In this document: positions 1 through 6,268 of the stretch, one piece after another
How positions within the stretch are numbered: position 1 is the stretch's first letter
Layout: each line of letters begins with the position of its first letter
Origin: CALMBW01 sp963779645
GTDB taxonomy: Bacteria; Actinomycetota; CADDZG01; WHSQ01
NCBI GenBank assembly: GCA_963779645.1
Contig: CAVZYX010000005.1
Span: forward strand, 1,054,001 to 1,118,000
DNA length: 64,000 bases
Direction: 5' to 3'
Made by a program: the position numbers and the translations under genes
The notes under the pieces: model-generated
The model's input: only the letters and a program-made list of their open reading frames with translations
Databases searched by the model: none
Told to the model about the DNA's origin: nothing

Positions 1-93
1 GGAAACCGTGGCAACTTCGGTTGTGAGGCCAATGGGCTCGATCCGCTTGACGACCACTGATTCTGACCCTTGGAAAGATTCTTTAAGGATCAT
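1..93 (-). CDS. Possible 5' end of an unknown CDS, cut by the window edge
   Basis: An open frame on the minus strand begins with ATG at 93 and runs to the window edge, beginning MILKESFQGSESVVVKRIEP. A TTG at 111 is an alternative start. It lies just downstream of the DUF2231 gene on the same strand, so it could be the next gene of that transcript. No family can be recognised from 31 residues, and there is no strong ribosome binding site. A competing plus-strand frame ending at 60 cannot be excluded. Confidence 0.3.
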   Translation of the reverse strand, partial: MILKESFQGSESVVVKRIEPIGLTTEVATVS

Positions 94-127
94 CAACTGT
101 GAGGGGGTCAATCCACAGATCTCTGGA

Positions 128-712
128 CTAGGCGTGTTCGCCGGTTGAGTCGGGTTTCTCCGAGGGTAGATAGTCGCGTTCAGTCTTCTCCCATGCGTAG
201 CCTTTGTCTTGTTCGACGTTGAATTCGTAGTCGTAGACGAGGGTGCCTCCGTACGTTGCTCCGAGAGCCACAACCCCTGCGATCACCAATGACAGGATCA
301 TCTGGCCTGTCGGAGTGGAAGCGGTCGTGTCGATGTCTCCGAGGCGCATGAAGATGTTGATCGCCACGAGAACCGAGTTGAGGATCATGATCGCGCCGTG
401 CGTGTTGGCCGTTCGCCACGCCTGGGTACCCCGAGGTGTTGATGTCCACCAGTCGATGATCCCGGTGAGCGCGGTGGGGATCGTTGCGATCGCTCCGGCT
501 ATCAAGCAGTAGCTAGCGGCGACGTGGAGGTTGTGACCGAACTCCCCGTCACCTTTCCAAACTGAAAGCAGATCGAAGACCGCCGCAAGGATGTACGCAC
601 CGATCGGGATGTCTGTAAGTGGTGGATGGGTCGGCTTCCCCGAGAAGCCACGCAAGCCTTTGAATTTCCGGCCCTTCAATGACAACGTCGGACGAACTGA
701 GAACCAACGCAT
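128..712 (-). CDS. DUF2231 family integral membrane protein
   Basis: A 194-residue protein with four hydrophobic segments at roughly residues 38-55, 65-90, 104-122 and 138-158, matching the DUF2231 family of small membrane proteins of unknown function. The stretch KPTHPPLTDIPIGAY near residue 26 (conserved H-P-P-L-x-D-I-P-I-G) is the family signature. The C-terminal ~35 residues are hydrophilic and acidic. The start is supported by a GGAGGGG ribosome binding site a few bases upstream of the ATG. It is separated by 27 bp from the gamma-glutamyltranspeptidase gene on the same strand and may follow it in a transcript. Its biochemical role is unknown; some relatives sit near redox or cytochrome genes, but nothing here shows that. 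Confidence 0.8.
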   Translation of the reverse strand: MRWFSVRPTLSLKGRKFKGLRGFSGKPTHPPLTDIPIGAYILAAVFDLLSVWKGDGEFGHNLHVAASYCLIAGAIATIPTALTGIIDWWTSTPRGTQAWRTANTHGAIMILNSVLVAINIFMRLGDIDTTASTPTGQMILSLVIAGVVALGATYGGTLVYDYEFNVEQDKGYAWEKTERDYLPSEKPDSTGEHA

Positions 713-739
713 CAGACCCCTCCCTCTAGCTCATACCTC

Positions 740-2236
740 TTAGATCACAGCACTCTTGCCCGATCGCCGCGGATCGGCTGCAGCATCTACTGCACCATAG
801 GCGTCCACGCCGGCGGCCTGCACGGCCCCGAAGTACATATGGATCTCGTCGTAGGGGCGTAGGAGAAGACCGTCCAGTTCGTCGCCAGGCAGGTCTGGTT
901 CGAAGCAGAGGGTGTCTCCGTCCTCTCGCCTATCGATATGGGCTCGTGGAGCCGTCACCGCGTCCGCTAGGTTCATCCCATCGACCGCGATCCGGATGAA
1001 GGTCTGCGCAACGGCTCCCACGATCCTCGTTGCTCCAGGAGAGCCAAGGGCAACCACGCCACCGTCTCCGGTGGAGGAGATCGTCGGCGCCATGTTCGTG
1101 TGACAACGGGCGCCGGGAGCGATCTTGTGCATGCCGAAGGGATTGAGCTCCTCTTCGCCGAGCGTGTTGTTCATCAACATGCCTGAAATCACGAGTCCTG
1201 ATCCGTAGCCGGCTGATTCTGTGATCGAGCATGCGTACCCATCCGCGTCGGCGCTCGAGCAATGCGTCGTTTCACCGCGACGAGAGGGCTGTGTGACACC
1301 TTCTATCTCTTCGTCCTTGATCGCGGCTACCGTGTCCGGATCTTGGGAACCTTCGAGCGAGAGCATCGTCGCGGCCCTCTGCGCTTCGACGATCGCGCGG
1401 AGCCTTTCCTGAGGATGATCGAGGCGCGAGCTTTCGAGGAAAGAAAGCATGTGTAATAGAGAGGCCCCACCCGAGGCTGGTGGAGGGTTCGTGTCGATCC
1501 GCCAGCCGAATAATTCAGACGTGATCGGTGACCTCACGTGCGGCTCGTAGCGTTCGAGGTCGCCGAGTTGCATGAAGCCGCCGTCCGCTTGGATCGCCTC
1601 TGTGATCAGGCTTCCGAGCTCTCCCTTGTAGAAAGTCTTCGGTCCTTCTTCGGCGATGAGCGTTAGCGTTTCTGCGAGTGCCGATTGAACGAACAGGTCA
1701 CCTTCTTGGAGAGGTGTGCCGTCATCGCGGCTGAACAGTTCTTTCGCTTCTGGGTACTTCGCCCAGATCTCGTTGAAAGTGACGCCGAGGTAATAGGCAG
1801 AGGTCTTCGGGAATGGGAATCCTTCGCGGGCGGCACGTATGGCAGGCGCGAACAGTGCCTCCCATTCGATCGAGCCGTGACGTTCCCATGCGCGTCGCAC
1901 CGCGGCGAGGATGCCCGGTACCCCGACTGACCCACCACCCACCCCGGTGTACATCCCATCGGAGTAATTCATGAAGGTTCGCTTGATGCCTTGGCCGGGT
2001 TCGGACGGCTCTGTGAACGGCATCATCTGGTTGCCGTCGATCACTTCGGAGCGGGCGTCCGGTGTGCGTATGGCTACGAACCCCGAGCCGCCGATGGAGG
2101 TGAAGAAGGGCTCGGCAACCCACCCCATCACAGCAGCGGCAAGACCTGAGTCGACGGCGTTGCCGCCCTCTCTCGCGATCTCCGCGGCAGCGTCACACCC
2201 CAACTCGCTACCCACCGCGACCCCCAGCCTGAACAT
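740..2236 (-). CDS. Gamma-glutamyltranspeptidase family protein (Ntn hydrolase)
   Basis: A 498-residue member of the gamma-glutamyltransferase family, which cleaves gamma-glutamyl bonds (for example of glutathione) or acylates amino acids after autocatalytic maturation. The autoprocessing site is visible as GETTHCSSADADG, with the presumed nucleophile Thr near residue 323, dividing a large subunit (1-322) from a small one (323-498). The N-terminal GGNAVDSGLAAA and SIGGSGF motifs and the later NPFGMHKIAPG and APTI segments are typical. No signal peptide is seen and the protein is somewhat shorter than the secreted E. coli enzyme, so it is probably cytoplasmic. A TACCCT hexamer 6 nt before the ATG suggests leaderless transcription. 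It is divergent from the SRPBCC gene with only 39 bp between start codons. Substrate is not predictable. Confidence 0.88.
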   Translation of the reverse strand: MFRLGVAVGSELGCDAAAEIAREGGNAVDSGLAAAVMGWVAEPFFTSIGGSGFVAIRTPDARSEVIDGNQMMPFTEPSEPGQGIKRTFMNYSDGMYTGVGGGSVGVPGILAAVRRAWERHGSIEWEALFAPAIRAAREGFPFPKTSAYYLGVTFNEIWAKYPEAKELFSRDDGTPLQEGDLFVQSALAETLTLIAEEGPKTFYKGELGSLITEAIQADGGFMQLGDLERYEPHVRSPITSELFGWRIDTNPPPASGGASLLHMLSFLESSRLDHPQERLRAIVEAQRAATMLSLEGSQDPDTVAAIKDEEIEGVTQPSRRGETTHCSSADADGYACSITESAGYGSGLVISGMLMNNTLGEEELNPFGMHKIAPGARCHTNMAPTISSTGDGGVVALGSPGATRIVGAVAQTFIRIAVDGMNLADAVTAPRAHIDRREDGDTLCFEPDLPGDELDGLLLRPYDEIHMYFGAVQAAGVDAYGAVDAAADPRRSGKSAVI

Positions 2237-2242
2237 GGATGC

Positions 2243-2248
2243 AGGGTA
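2243..2248 (-). promoter_or_regulatory. -10 element for leaderless GGT transcript
   Basis: TACCCT on the minus strand with exactly 6 nt to the ATG at 2236. It sits back to back with the -10 of the divergent gene inside a 39-bp gap. Confidence 0.5.
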
Positions 2249-2263
2249 GCACGCTTAAGTACC

Positions 2264-2269
2264 TAGACT
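2264..2269 (+). promoter_or_regulatory. -10 element for leaderless SRPBCC transcript
   Basis: TAGACT with 6 nt to the ATG at 2276 and no ribosome binding site. The 39-bp divergent gap therefore holds two -10 hexamers facing away from each other. Confidence 0.55.
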
Positions 2270-2275
2270 CCTCGC

Positions 2276-2728
2276 ATGGCCTCTTCCAAGACTCTGGAGA
2301 TAGAAAAGTCGGTGACGACAGCGGCCCCCGCTCGAGCGGTGATCGATCTGATACTCGACCCGGCTACATGGCCCCGCTGGCAGAACGAGATCGTGTCGTC
2401 GATGGGGCCGGCTCCTTTGAAGGAAGGTGACGTCGTTGCAGGGAGGGCTCAGATGCTCGGGTTCAACGTTGACGGCCAAAGCGTCACGACCGCTGTGGGG
2501 GCCGGGACCTATAGCCAAGAGGTCGTGGTCGGCGTTGGCATGCAGATCTCTTACCGGATCGCGTCGAATCCGAACGGCACAGTAGTGACGCACTCCCTCA
2601 CTTCTGAGTTACCCGCGGGAGCCCTTGGTCGCGTTCTCTCGTTCTTCCTGGCACGTCGGTTGAAGAGGATGCAGCGCGATCTATTGGAAGAGCTGAGAAC
2701 TCAGGCTGAAGCTTCGGTGTCCACCTGA
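2276..2728 (+). CDS. SRPBCC (START-like/polyketide cyclase) family protein
   Basis: A 150-residue protein with the helix-grip fold pattern of the SRPBCC superfamily: an N-terminal beta strand (LEIEKSVTTAAPARAVIDLI), the DPATWPRWQNEI turn typical of bacterial polyketide-cyclase-like members, and a long C-terminal helix rich in Arg and Leu. Such proteins bind hydrophobic ligands in a central cavity; the ligand is not predictable. Length matches the family. The start is set by a TAGACT hexamer 6 nt upstream. The 3' end overlaps the convergent CBS gene by 28 bp. Confidence 0.75.
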   Translation: MASSKTLEIEKSVTTAAPARAVIDLILDPATWPRWQNEIVSSMGPAPLKEGDVVAGRAQMLGFNVDGQSVTTAVGAGTYSQEVVVGVGMQISYRIASNPNGTVVTHSLTSELPAGALGRVLSFFLARRLKRMQRDLLEELRTQAEASVST

Positions 2729-3102
2729 ATCATCTCGGCCATGACATCCATGAGGTCGCGGAGGGAAACTATCCCGACAGGCTCGTCCATCTCGGTAACG
2801 AGGAGATGGCGGAAACCGCCCTCGACCATCTTGTTCACGGCTTGCAGGATCGTCCATCCGGGCGTACCGCCGATCACGCCCCGTGTCATCACGTTGTCGA
2901 CGGTGGTTTCGTCAACGTTCTGAGAAGCCGCGACGGCTCGAAGAATGTCGCGTTCGGTGATGATCCCGGCCACGGCCTGGTTCTCCATCACCACTGCACA
3001 ACCCACGCCGCGATCGGTCATCGCCTGAGCGGCCTTACGAAGAGAGGCCTCGGGCTCGACCGTCACCAAGTGCCTTATGCCTACGTCCCGCAGCAGTTTC
3101 AT
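2701..3102 (-). CDS. CBS-domain pair protein
   Basis: About 133 residues containing two tandem CBS motifs, a Bateman module that usually binds adenine nucleotides and signals energy state. The first covers residues ~8-60 (VTVEPEASLRKAAQAMTDRG, then ITERDILRAV) and the second ~70-125 (WTILQAVNKMVEGGFRHLLV, then VSLRDLMDV). There is no fused catalytic domain. The frame is open further upstream to 3138, but the ATG at 3102 is preceded by GGGGCAGG and the CBS fold begins directly after it, so I prefer that start. It converges on and overlaps the SRPBCC gene. Confidence 0.8.
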   Translation of the reverse strand: MKLLRDVGIRHLVTVEPEASLRKAAQAMTDRGVGCAVVMENQAVAGIITERDILRAVAASQNVDETTVDNVMTRGVIGGTPGWTILQAVNKMVEGGFRHLLVTEMDEPVGIVSLRDLMDVMAEMIQVDTEASA

Positions 3103-3164
3103 GGCGGTCATCCTGCCCCACGTCATCGGCAACAGCAAGTGAACGCCGGAAAAGCCTCCGCCCT

Positions 3165-3170
3165 TAAGCT
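3165..3170 (+). promoter_or_regulatory. -10 element for leaderless endonuclease IV transcript
   Basis: TAAGCT followed by 6 nt (GAAGGA) and the ATG at 3177. GAAGGA directly abuts the start codon, too close to act as a ribosome binding site. Confidence 0.5.
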
Positions 3171-3176
3171 GAAGGA

Positions 3177-3929
3177 ATGCTGATCGGTGCCCACGTTCCT
3201 GGGGATTCGCCCCTCCTGGAGGCCAAAGAGGTCGACGCCGAATGTCTCCAGATGTTCGTGGGACCTCCCCAGGACTTCAAGCAACCCCCGCCGCGCGATG
3301 ACGTGGACGAGCTTGCCGCGGCCGAAATCCCCATCTACGTGCACGCCCCGTACCGCATCAATGTGGCTCACCCCAACCCGCGTATCCGTATCCCGTCGCG
3401 CAAGACCCTGCAAGGCGCGCTCCAACGAGCCGCCGAGATAGGGGCCGCAGGGTTCATCGTTCACGGGGGACATGCGGAGGATGGAGTCGAGAAGGGTTAC
3501 ATGCGCTGGTACAAGGTCTTCGAGGAACTCGGAGAGACCCCCGTGCCGATCCTGATCGAGAACACTGCCGGCGGTGACAACGCGATGGCGCGTTACGTCG
3601 AGAACCTTGCAGAACTTTGGGGGCACCTCACCGACTTCGAGGTTGGGTTCTGCTTCGACACCTGCCACGCACACGCTGCGGGAGAAGACCTCACGGATGT
3701 CATCAAACGTGTGCTCGAGGCAACCGGACGCATCGACCTAGTGCACGCCAACAGTTCGCGAGATGACCCTGGTACGGGAGCGGACAGGCATGCAAACTTC
3801 TCGGCAGGGAAGATGGAAACAGCTGACATCGTCGCCATGGTTAAAGCGTCGGGAGCTCCTGCGGTGATCTGCGAGACGCCGTGGCCGGAGATCGCGAACG
3901 ATATCGAGTTACTGCGCGCTCAACTCTGA
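3177..3929 (+). CDS. nfo: Endonuclease IV-type AP endonuclease (TIM barrel)
   Basis: A 250-residue AP endonuclease 2 family protein that cuts DNA 5' of abasic sites during base-excision repair. Metal-ligand segments typical of Nfo appear in order: YVHAPYRINVAHP, IVHGGH, ILIENTAGG, GFCFDTCHAHAAG, VHANSSRDDPGTGADRHAN and VICETPW. It is shorter than E. coli Nfo by about 30 residues, mainly in loops, but the ligand set looks complete. A TAAGCT hexamer 6 nt before the ATG supports leaderless transcription. clpS begins one base after its stop, so it probably heads an nfo-clpS-DUF2017-bcp operon. Confidence 0.88.
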   Translation: MLIGAHVPGDSPLLEAKEVDAECLQMFVGPPQDFKQPPPRDDVDELAAAEIPIYVHAPYRINVAHPNPRIRIPSRKTLQGALQRAAEIGAAGFIVHGGHAEDGVEKGYMRWYKVFEELGETPVPILIENTAGGDNAMARYVENLAELWGHLTDFEVGFCFDTCHAHAAGEDLTDVIKRVLEATGRIDLVHANSSRDDPGTGADRHANFSAGKMETADIVAMVKASGAPAVICETPWPEIANDIELLRAQL

Positions 3930-3930
3930 G

Positions 3931-4227
3931 ATGTCTACGCTCACGTCGCCGCAGAGAACCCGTGATGAAGAAACCACCGAGAAGGATTCACCCGACAGGC
4001 CGTGGCTGGTCATCGTGTGGAACGACCCGGTCAACCTCATGTCGTACGTCACTTGGGTGTTGCAGAAGCTCTTCAACTACCCGCGCCCACAAGCGGAGAA
4101 GTTGATGCTCGACGTGCATCACAAGGGAAAAGCCGTCGTGTCGTCGGGTAGCCGTGAGAAGGCCGAGCTCGATTGTTTCAAACTGCACGCTCATGGGCTC
4201 TGGGCGACGATCGTCAAGAGTGATTGA
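3931..4227 (+). CDS. clpS: ATP-dependent Clp protease adaptor ClpS
   Basis: A 98-residue ClpS adaptor, which binds the N-domain of a Clp ATPase and delivers N-degron substrates to ClpP. The first ~27 residues are a disordered, charged extension; the core begins at WLVIVWNDPVNLMSYV, the segment that forms the substrate pocket, and continues with VHHKGKAVVSSG and a terminal LHAHGLWATI strand. The ATG lies 1 bp after the nfo stop, and its own stop overlaps the DUF2017 start by one base. The clpS-DUF2017 pair is characteristic of Actinomycetota. Confidence 0.93.
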   Translation: MSTLTSPQRTRDEETTEKDSPDRPWLVIVWNDPVNLMSYVTWVLQKLFNYPRPQAEKLMLDVHHKGKAVVSSGSREKAELDCFKLHAHGLWATIVKSD

Positions 4228-4736
4228 TGCCCGCCTTCACACTGATCCCCGACGAGGGGATGCGCGTCGAGCTCGACCCGGACGAAGCCCATCTCCTCAG
4301 GGAATTGCTCAAGGAGATGAAGACCCTCCTCGAGGCGGACATACCGAGAGCGGACCCGGTTATCGCTCGTCTGTTCCCGGATGCCTTCGAAGCTGCGGAG
4401 GATTCGGAATCATTCCGTGAGCTCGTGGGGGACGACCTTCGCTCCGGGAAGATGGATTCCTTGCGGCTCGTTATCGAAAGGGTCGGGCGGCGAGGACCCC
4501 TGCATTCGTCGATCCCGCTCGACGAGGTCGGTGCGTGGCTCACGCTGCTCACCGATCTTCGGCTGGCGATCGGAACTCGGCTGAACGTGACGGAAGAGAT
4601 GATGGGGGCCTCCCCCGAGCCGGAGGATCCCGATGGTCCGGCTTTGCAGGTTCTTCATTGGCTTGGGTGGATGCAAGAGTCGATGTTGGCGGCGCTAAGA
4701 GGCGAATCCCTTGAAGGTTCTGAAGAGGAGGAATAG
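4227..4736 (+). CDS. DUF2017 family protein
   Basis: A 169-residue acidic, mostly helical protein of the DUF2017 family, which in actinobacteria regularly follows clpS. The core LDPDEAHLLRELLKEMKTLL and the later LLTDLRLAIGTRL and LHWLGWMQESMLAAL segments fit the family. Its function is not established; the fixed neighbourhood suggests a role linked to Clp proteolysis, which is inference. I place the start at the ATG at 4227, which overlaps the clpS stop as TGATG; a TTG immediately before it is less likely. The C-terminus ends in a run of Glu. The bcp gene starts 2 bp later. Confidence 0.82.
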   Translation: MPAFTLIPDEGMRVELDPDEAHLLRELLKEMKTLLEADIPRADPVIARLFPDAFEAAEDSESFRELVGDDLRSGKMDSLRLVIERVGRRGPLHSSIPLDEVGAWLTLLTDLRLAIGTRLNVTEEMMGASPEPEDPDGPALQVLHWLGWMQESMLAALRGESLEGSEEEE

Positions 4737-4738
4737 AG

Positions 4739-5200
4739 ATGGCACTGAACACCGGTGATGCAGCGCCAGATTTCAAGCTCGAGGATGGCGAGGGCCGCAC
4801 CTGGAGCCTTGAGGAGTTGAAAGGCAAGAAGGTGATCCTCTACTTCTATCCCGCCGACAACACCCCGGGTTGCACGGCGCAAGCTTGCGACTTCCGCGAC
4901 TCGATGACTCCTCTAACGAACGCCGGTTACGTCGTTCTCGGCGTGAGCCCTCAAGGGGCGGACTCGCATCAGGCTTTCGTGCAGAAGTACTCGCTCAATT
5001 TCCCATTGCTCGTCGATGAGGATCACGCCGTAGCCGAGGCGTACGGAGCATGGGGCGAAAAGAGCAACTATGGCAAGAAGTACGTGGGTCTCATCCGCTC
5101 AACGTTCCTGATAGGCGAAGACGGCAAGATCGAAGACGCGCAGTACAACGTGAAAGCGAAGGGCCACGTGGAGCGCCTCCGCTCCGTTCTCGGGGTCTGA
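4739..5200 (+). CDS. bcp: Thioredoxin-dependent thiol peroxidase (peroxiredoxin Bcp)
   Basis: A 153-residue Bcp/PrxQ peroxiredoxin that reduces hydrogen peroxide and organic peroxides with thioredoxin. The peroxidatic Cys is in ADNTPGCTAQACDFRD (near residue 45), with a second Cys five residues later as in two-Cys PrxQ enzymes. Length is normal. AGGAGGAAT upstream gives a good ribosome binding site. It ends the nfo-clpS-DUF2017-bcp run. Its last 133 bp lie antisense under the 3' extension of the convergent 6-phosphogluconate dehydrogenase gene. Confidence 0.93.
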   Translation: MALNTGDAAPDFKLEDGEGRTWSLEELKGKKVILYFYPADNTPGCTAQACDFRDSMTPLTNAGYVVLGVSPQGADSHQAFVQKYSLNFPLLVDEDHAVAEAYGAWGEKSNYGKKYVGLIRSTFLIGEDGKIEDAQYNVKAKGHVERLRSVLGV

Positions 5201-6111
5201 AGACTCTCAGGGTCTTCGATCGACTTGACCGCGTGTCCGCCGAACTCCCGGCGCAGCGCAGCGATCATCTTTCCCGCGTAGGACGCGTCCTGGCGCGACG
5301 CGAAACGTTGGAACAGCGACATCGCGATAACCGGAGTGGGAACGGCCAGATCAATCGCGGTCTGAACGGTCCAGCGACCCTCGCCCGAGTCTTCCACGTA
5401 GTCGTCGAGCTCGTCGAGATCCGGATCGTCTTCCAACGCCTTAGCTAGCAGATCCAACAGCCAGGACCGAACCACGCTGCCGTGTCGCCAGACGTTCGCG
5501 ACGTCACCGATCGGAATGTCGAACGGTGACTGATGGAGAAGCTCGAAGCCTTCCCCGTATGCCTGCATCAACGCGTACTCGATGCCGTTGTGAACCATCT
5601 TCGTGAAGTGGCCCGCCCCGTTCTCACCCACACGTACGTACCCATCCGGTGGAGCCAAGGTTGCGAACACAGGCGAGACGCGATCGAAAGCTTCCTGCGG
5701 GCCTCCGACCATCAGACAGAAACCGTTGTCGAGACCCCAGATGCCTCCCGAGGTGCCGCAGTCGAGGAACGAGATCCCGTGACTCCCTAGCTGCTCGGCG
5801 TGGGCAACCGAGTCGGTGTACCTGGAGTTGCCGCCATCGATGATCGTGTCCCCACTTTCGAGATGGGTCGCGAGCTCGGCGATCGTCGAATCGGTGATCT
5901 CTCCGGCGGGGATCATCAGCCAGACGGTACGCGGAGCTTCCAATCGGGAGCAGAGGTCGGCCAGAGACTTCGCCGGGGCGGCCCCTTCGTCAGCAAGCTC
6001 CGCAACGGCCTCGGGCTCCACGTCGAACACGACGACCTCGTGGCCACCGCGCATCAGGCGCCGGGTCATGTTGGCTCCCATGCGCCCCAGGCCGACCATC
6101 CCGATCCGCAC
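5068..6111 (-). CDS. 6-phosphogluconate dehydrogenase, decarboxylating (short YqeC-type), with unusual C-terminal extension
   Basis: A 347-residue NAD(P)-linked enzyme of the pentose phosphate route. The Rossmann motif IGMVGLGRMGANM opens the protein; the substrate motifs DCGTSGGIWGLDNGFCLMVGG and the catalytic-helix segment NGAGHFTKMVHNGIEYALMQ follow. Short YqeC-type enzymes are about 300 residues, and the expected ending FGGHAVK falls at residue ~296. The remaining ~51 residues read antisense into bcp and look unlike protein-family sequence, so either the stop was lost or an indel lies near 5224; a one-base shift there would meet TGA after about five codons. GTG at 6111 is preceded by AGGAGG, a strong ribosome binding site. 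Confidence 0.88.
   Translation of the reverse strand: MRIGMVGLGRMGANMTRRLMRGGHEVVVFDVEPEAVAELADEGAAPAKSLADLCSRLEAPRTVWLMIPAGEITDSTIAELATHLESGDTIIDGGNSRYTDSVAHAEQLGSHGISFLDCGTSGGIWGLDNGFCLMVGGPQEAFDRVSPVFATLAPPDGYVRVGENGAGHFTKMVHNGIEYALMQAYGEGFELLHQSPFDIPIGDVANVWRHGSVVRSWLLDLLAKALEDDPDLDELDDYVEDSGEGRWTVQTAIDLAVPTPVIAMSLFQRFASRQDASYAGKMIAALRREFGGHAVKSIEDPESLQTPRTERRRSTWPFAFTLYCASSILPSSPIRNVERMRPTYFLP
5199..5217. terminator. Weak hairpin after bcp
   Basis: GAAGAC and GTCTTC form a 6-bp stem with a 7-nt loop beginning at the bcp stop. There is no clear T-tract. It lies inside the extended reading frame of the opposite gene, just past where homologues of that gene normally end. Confidence 0.3.
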
Positions 6112-6268
6112 GCATCCTCCTTGCTAGGCGTCGCTCAACGGTAGCTTGCCCGGCCCTCGCCAAAGGTCGGGGTCCTCCGTATCGGGCATTTGGCCCGAAG
6201 TGGCAGGGATTGGGGCATCCATGGCATATCTCCCCAGAACCCATCACCCTTTCGAAAAGGATCCGAAG

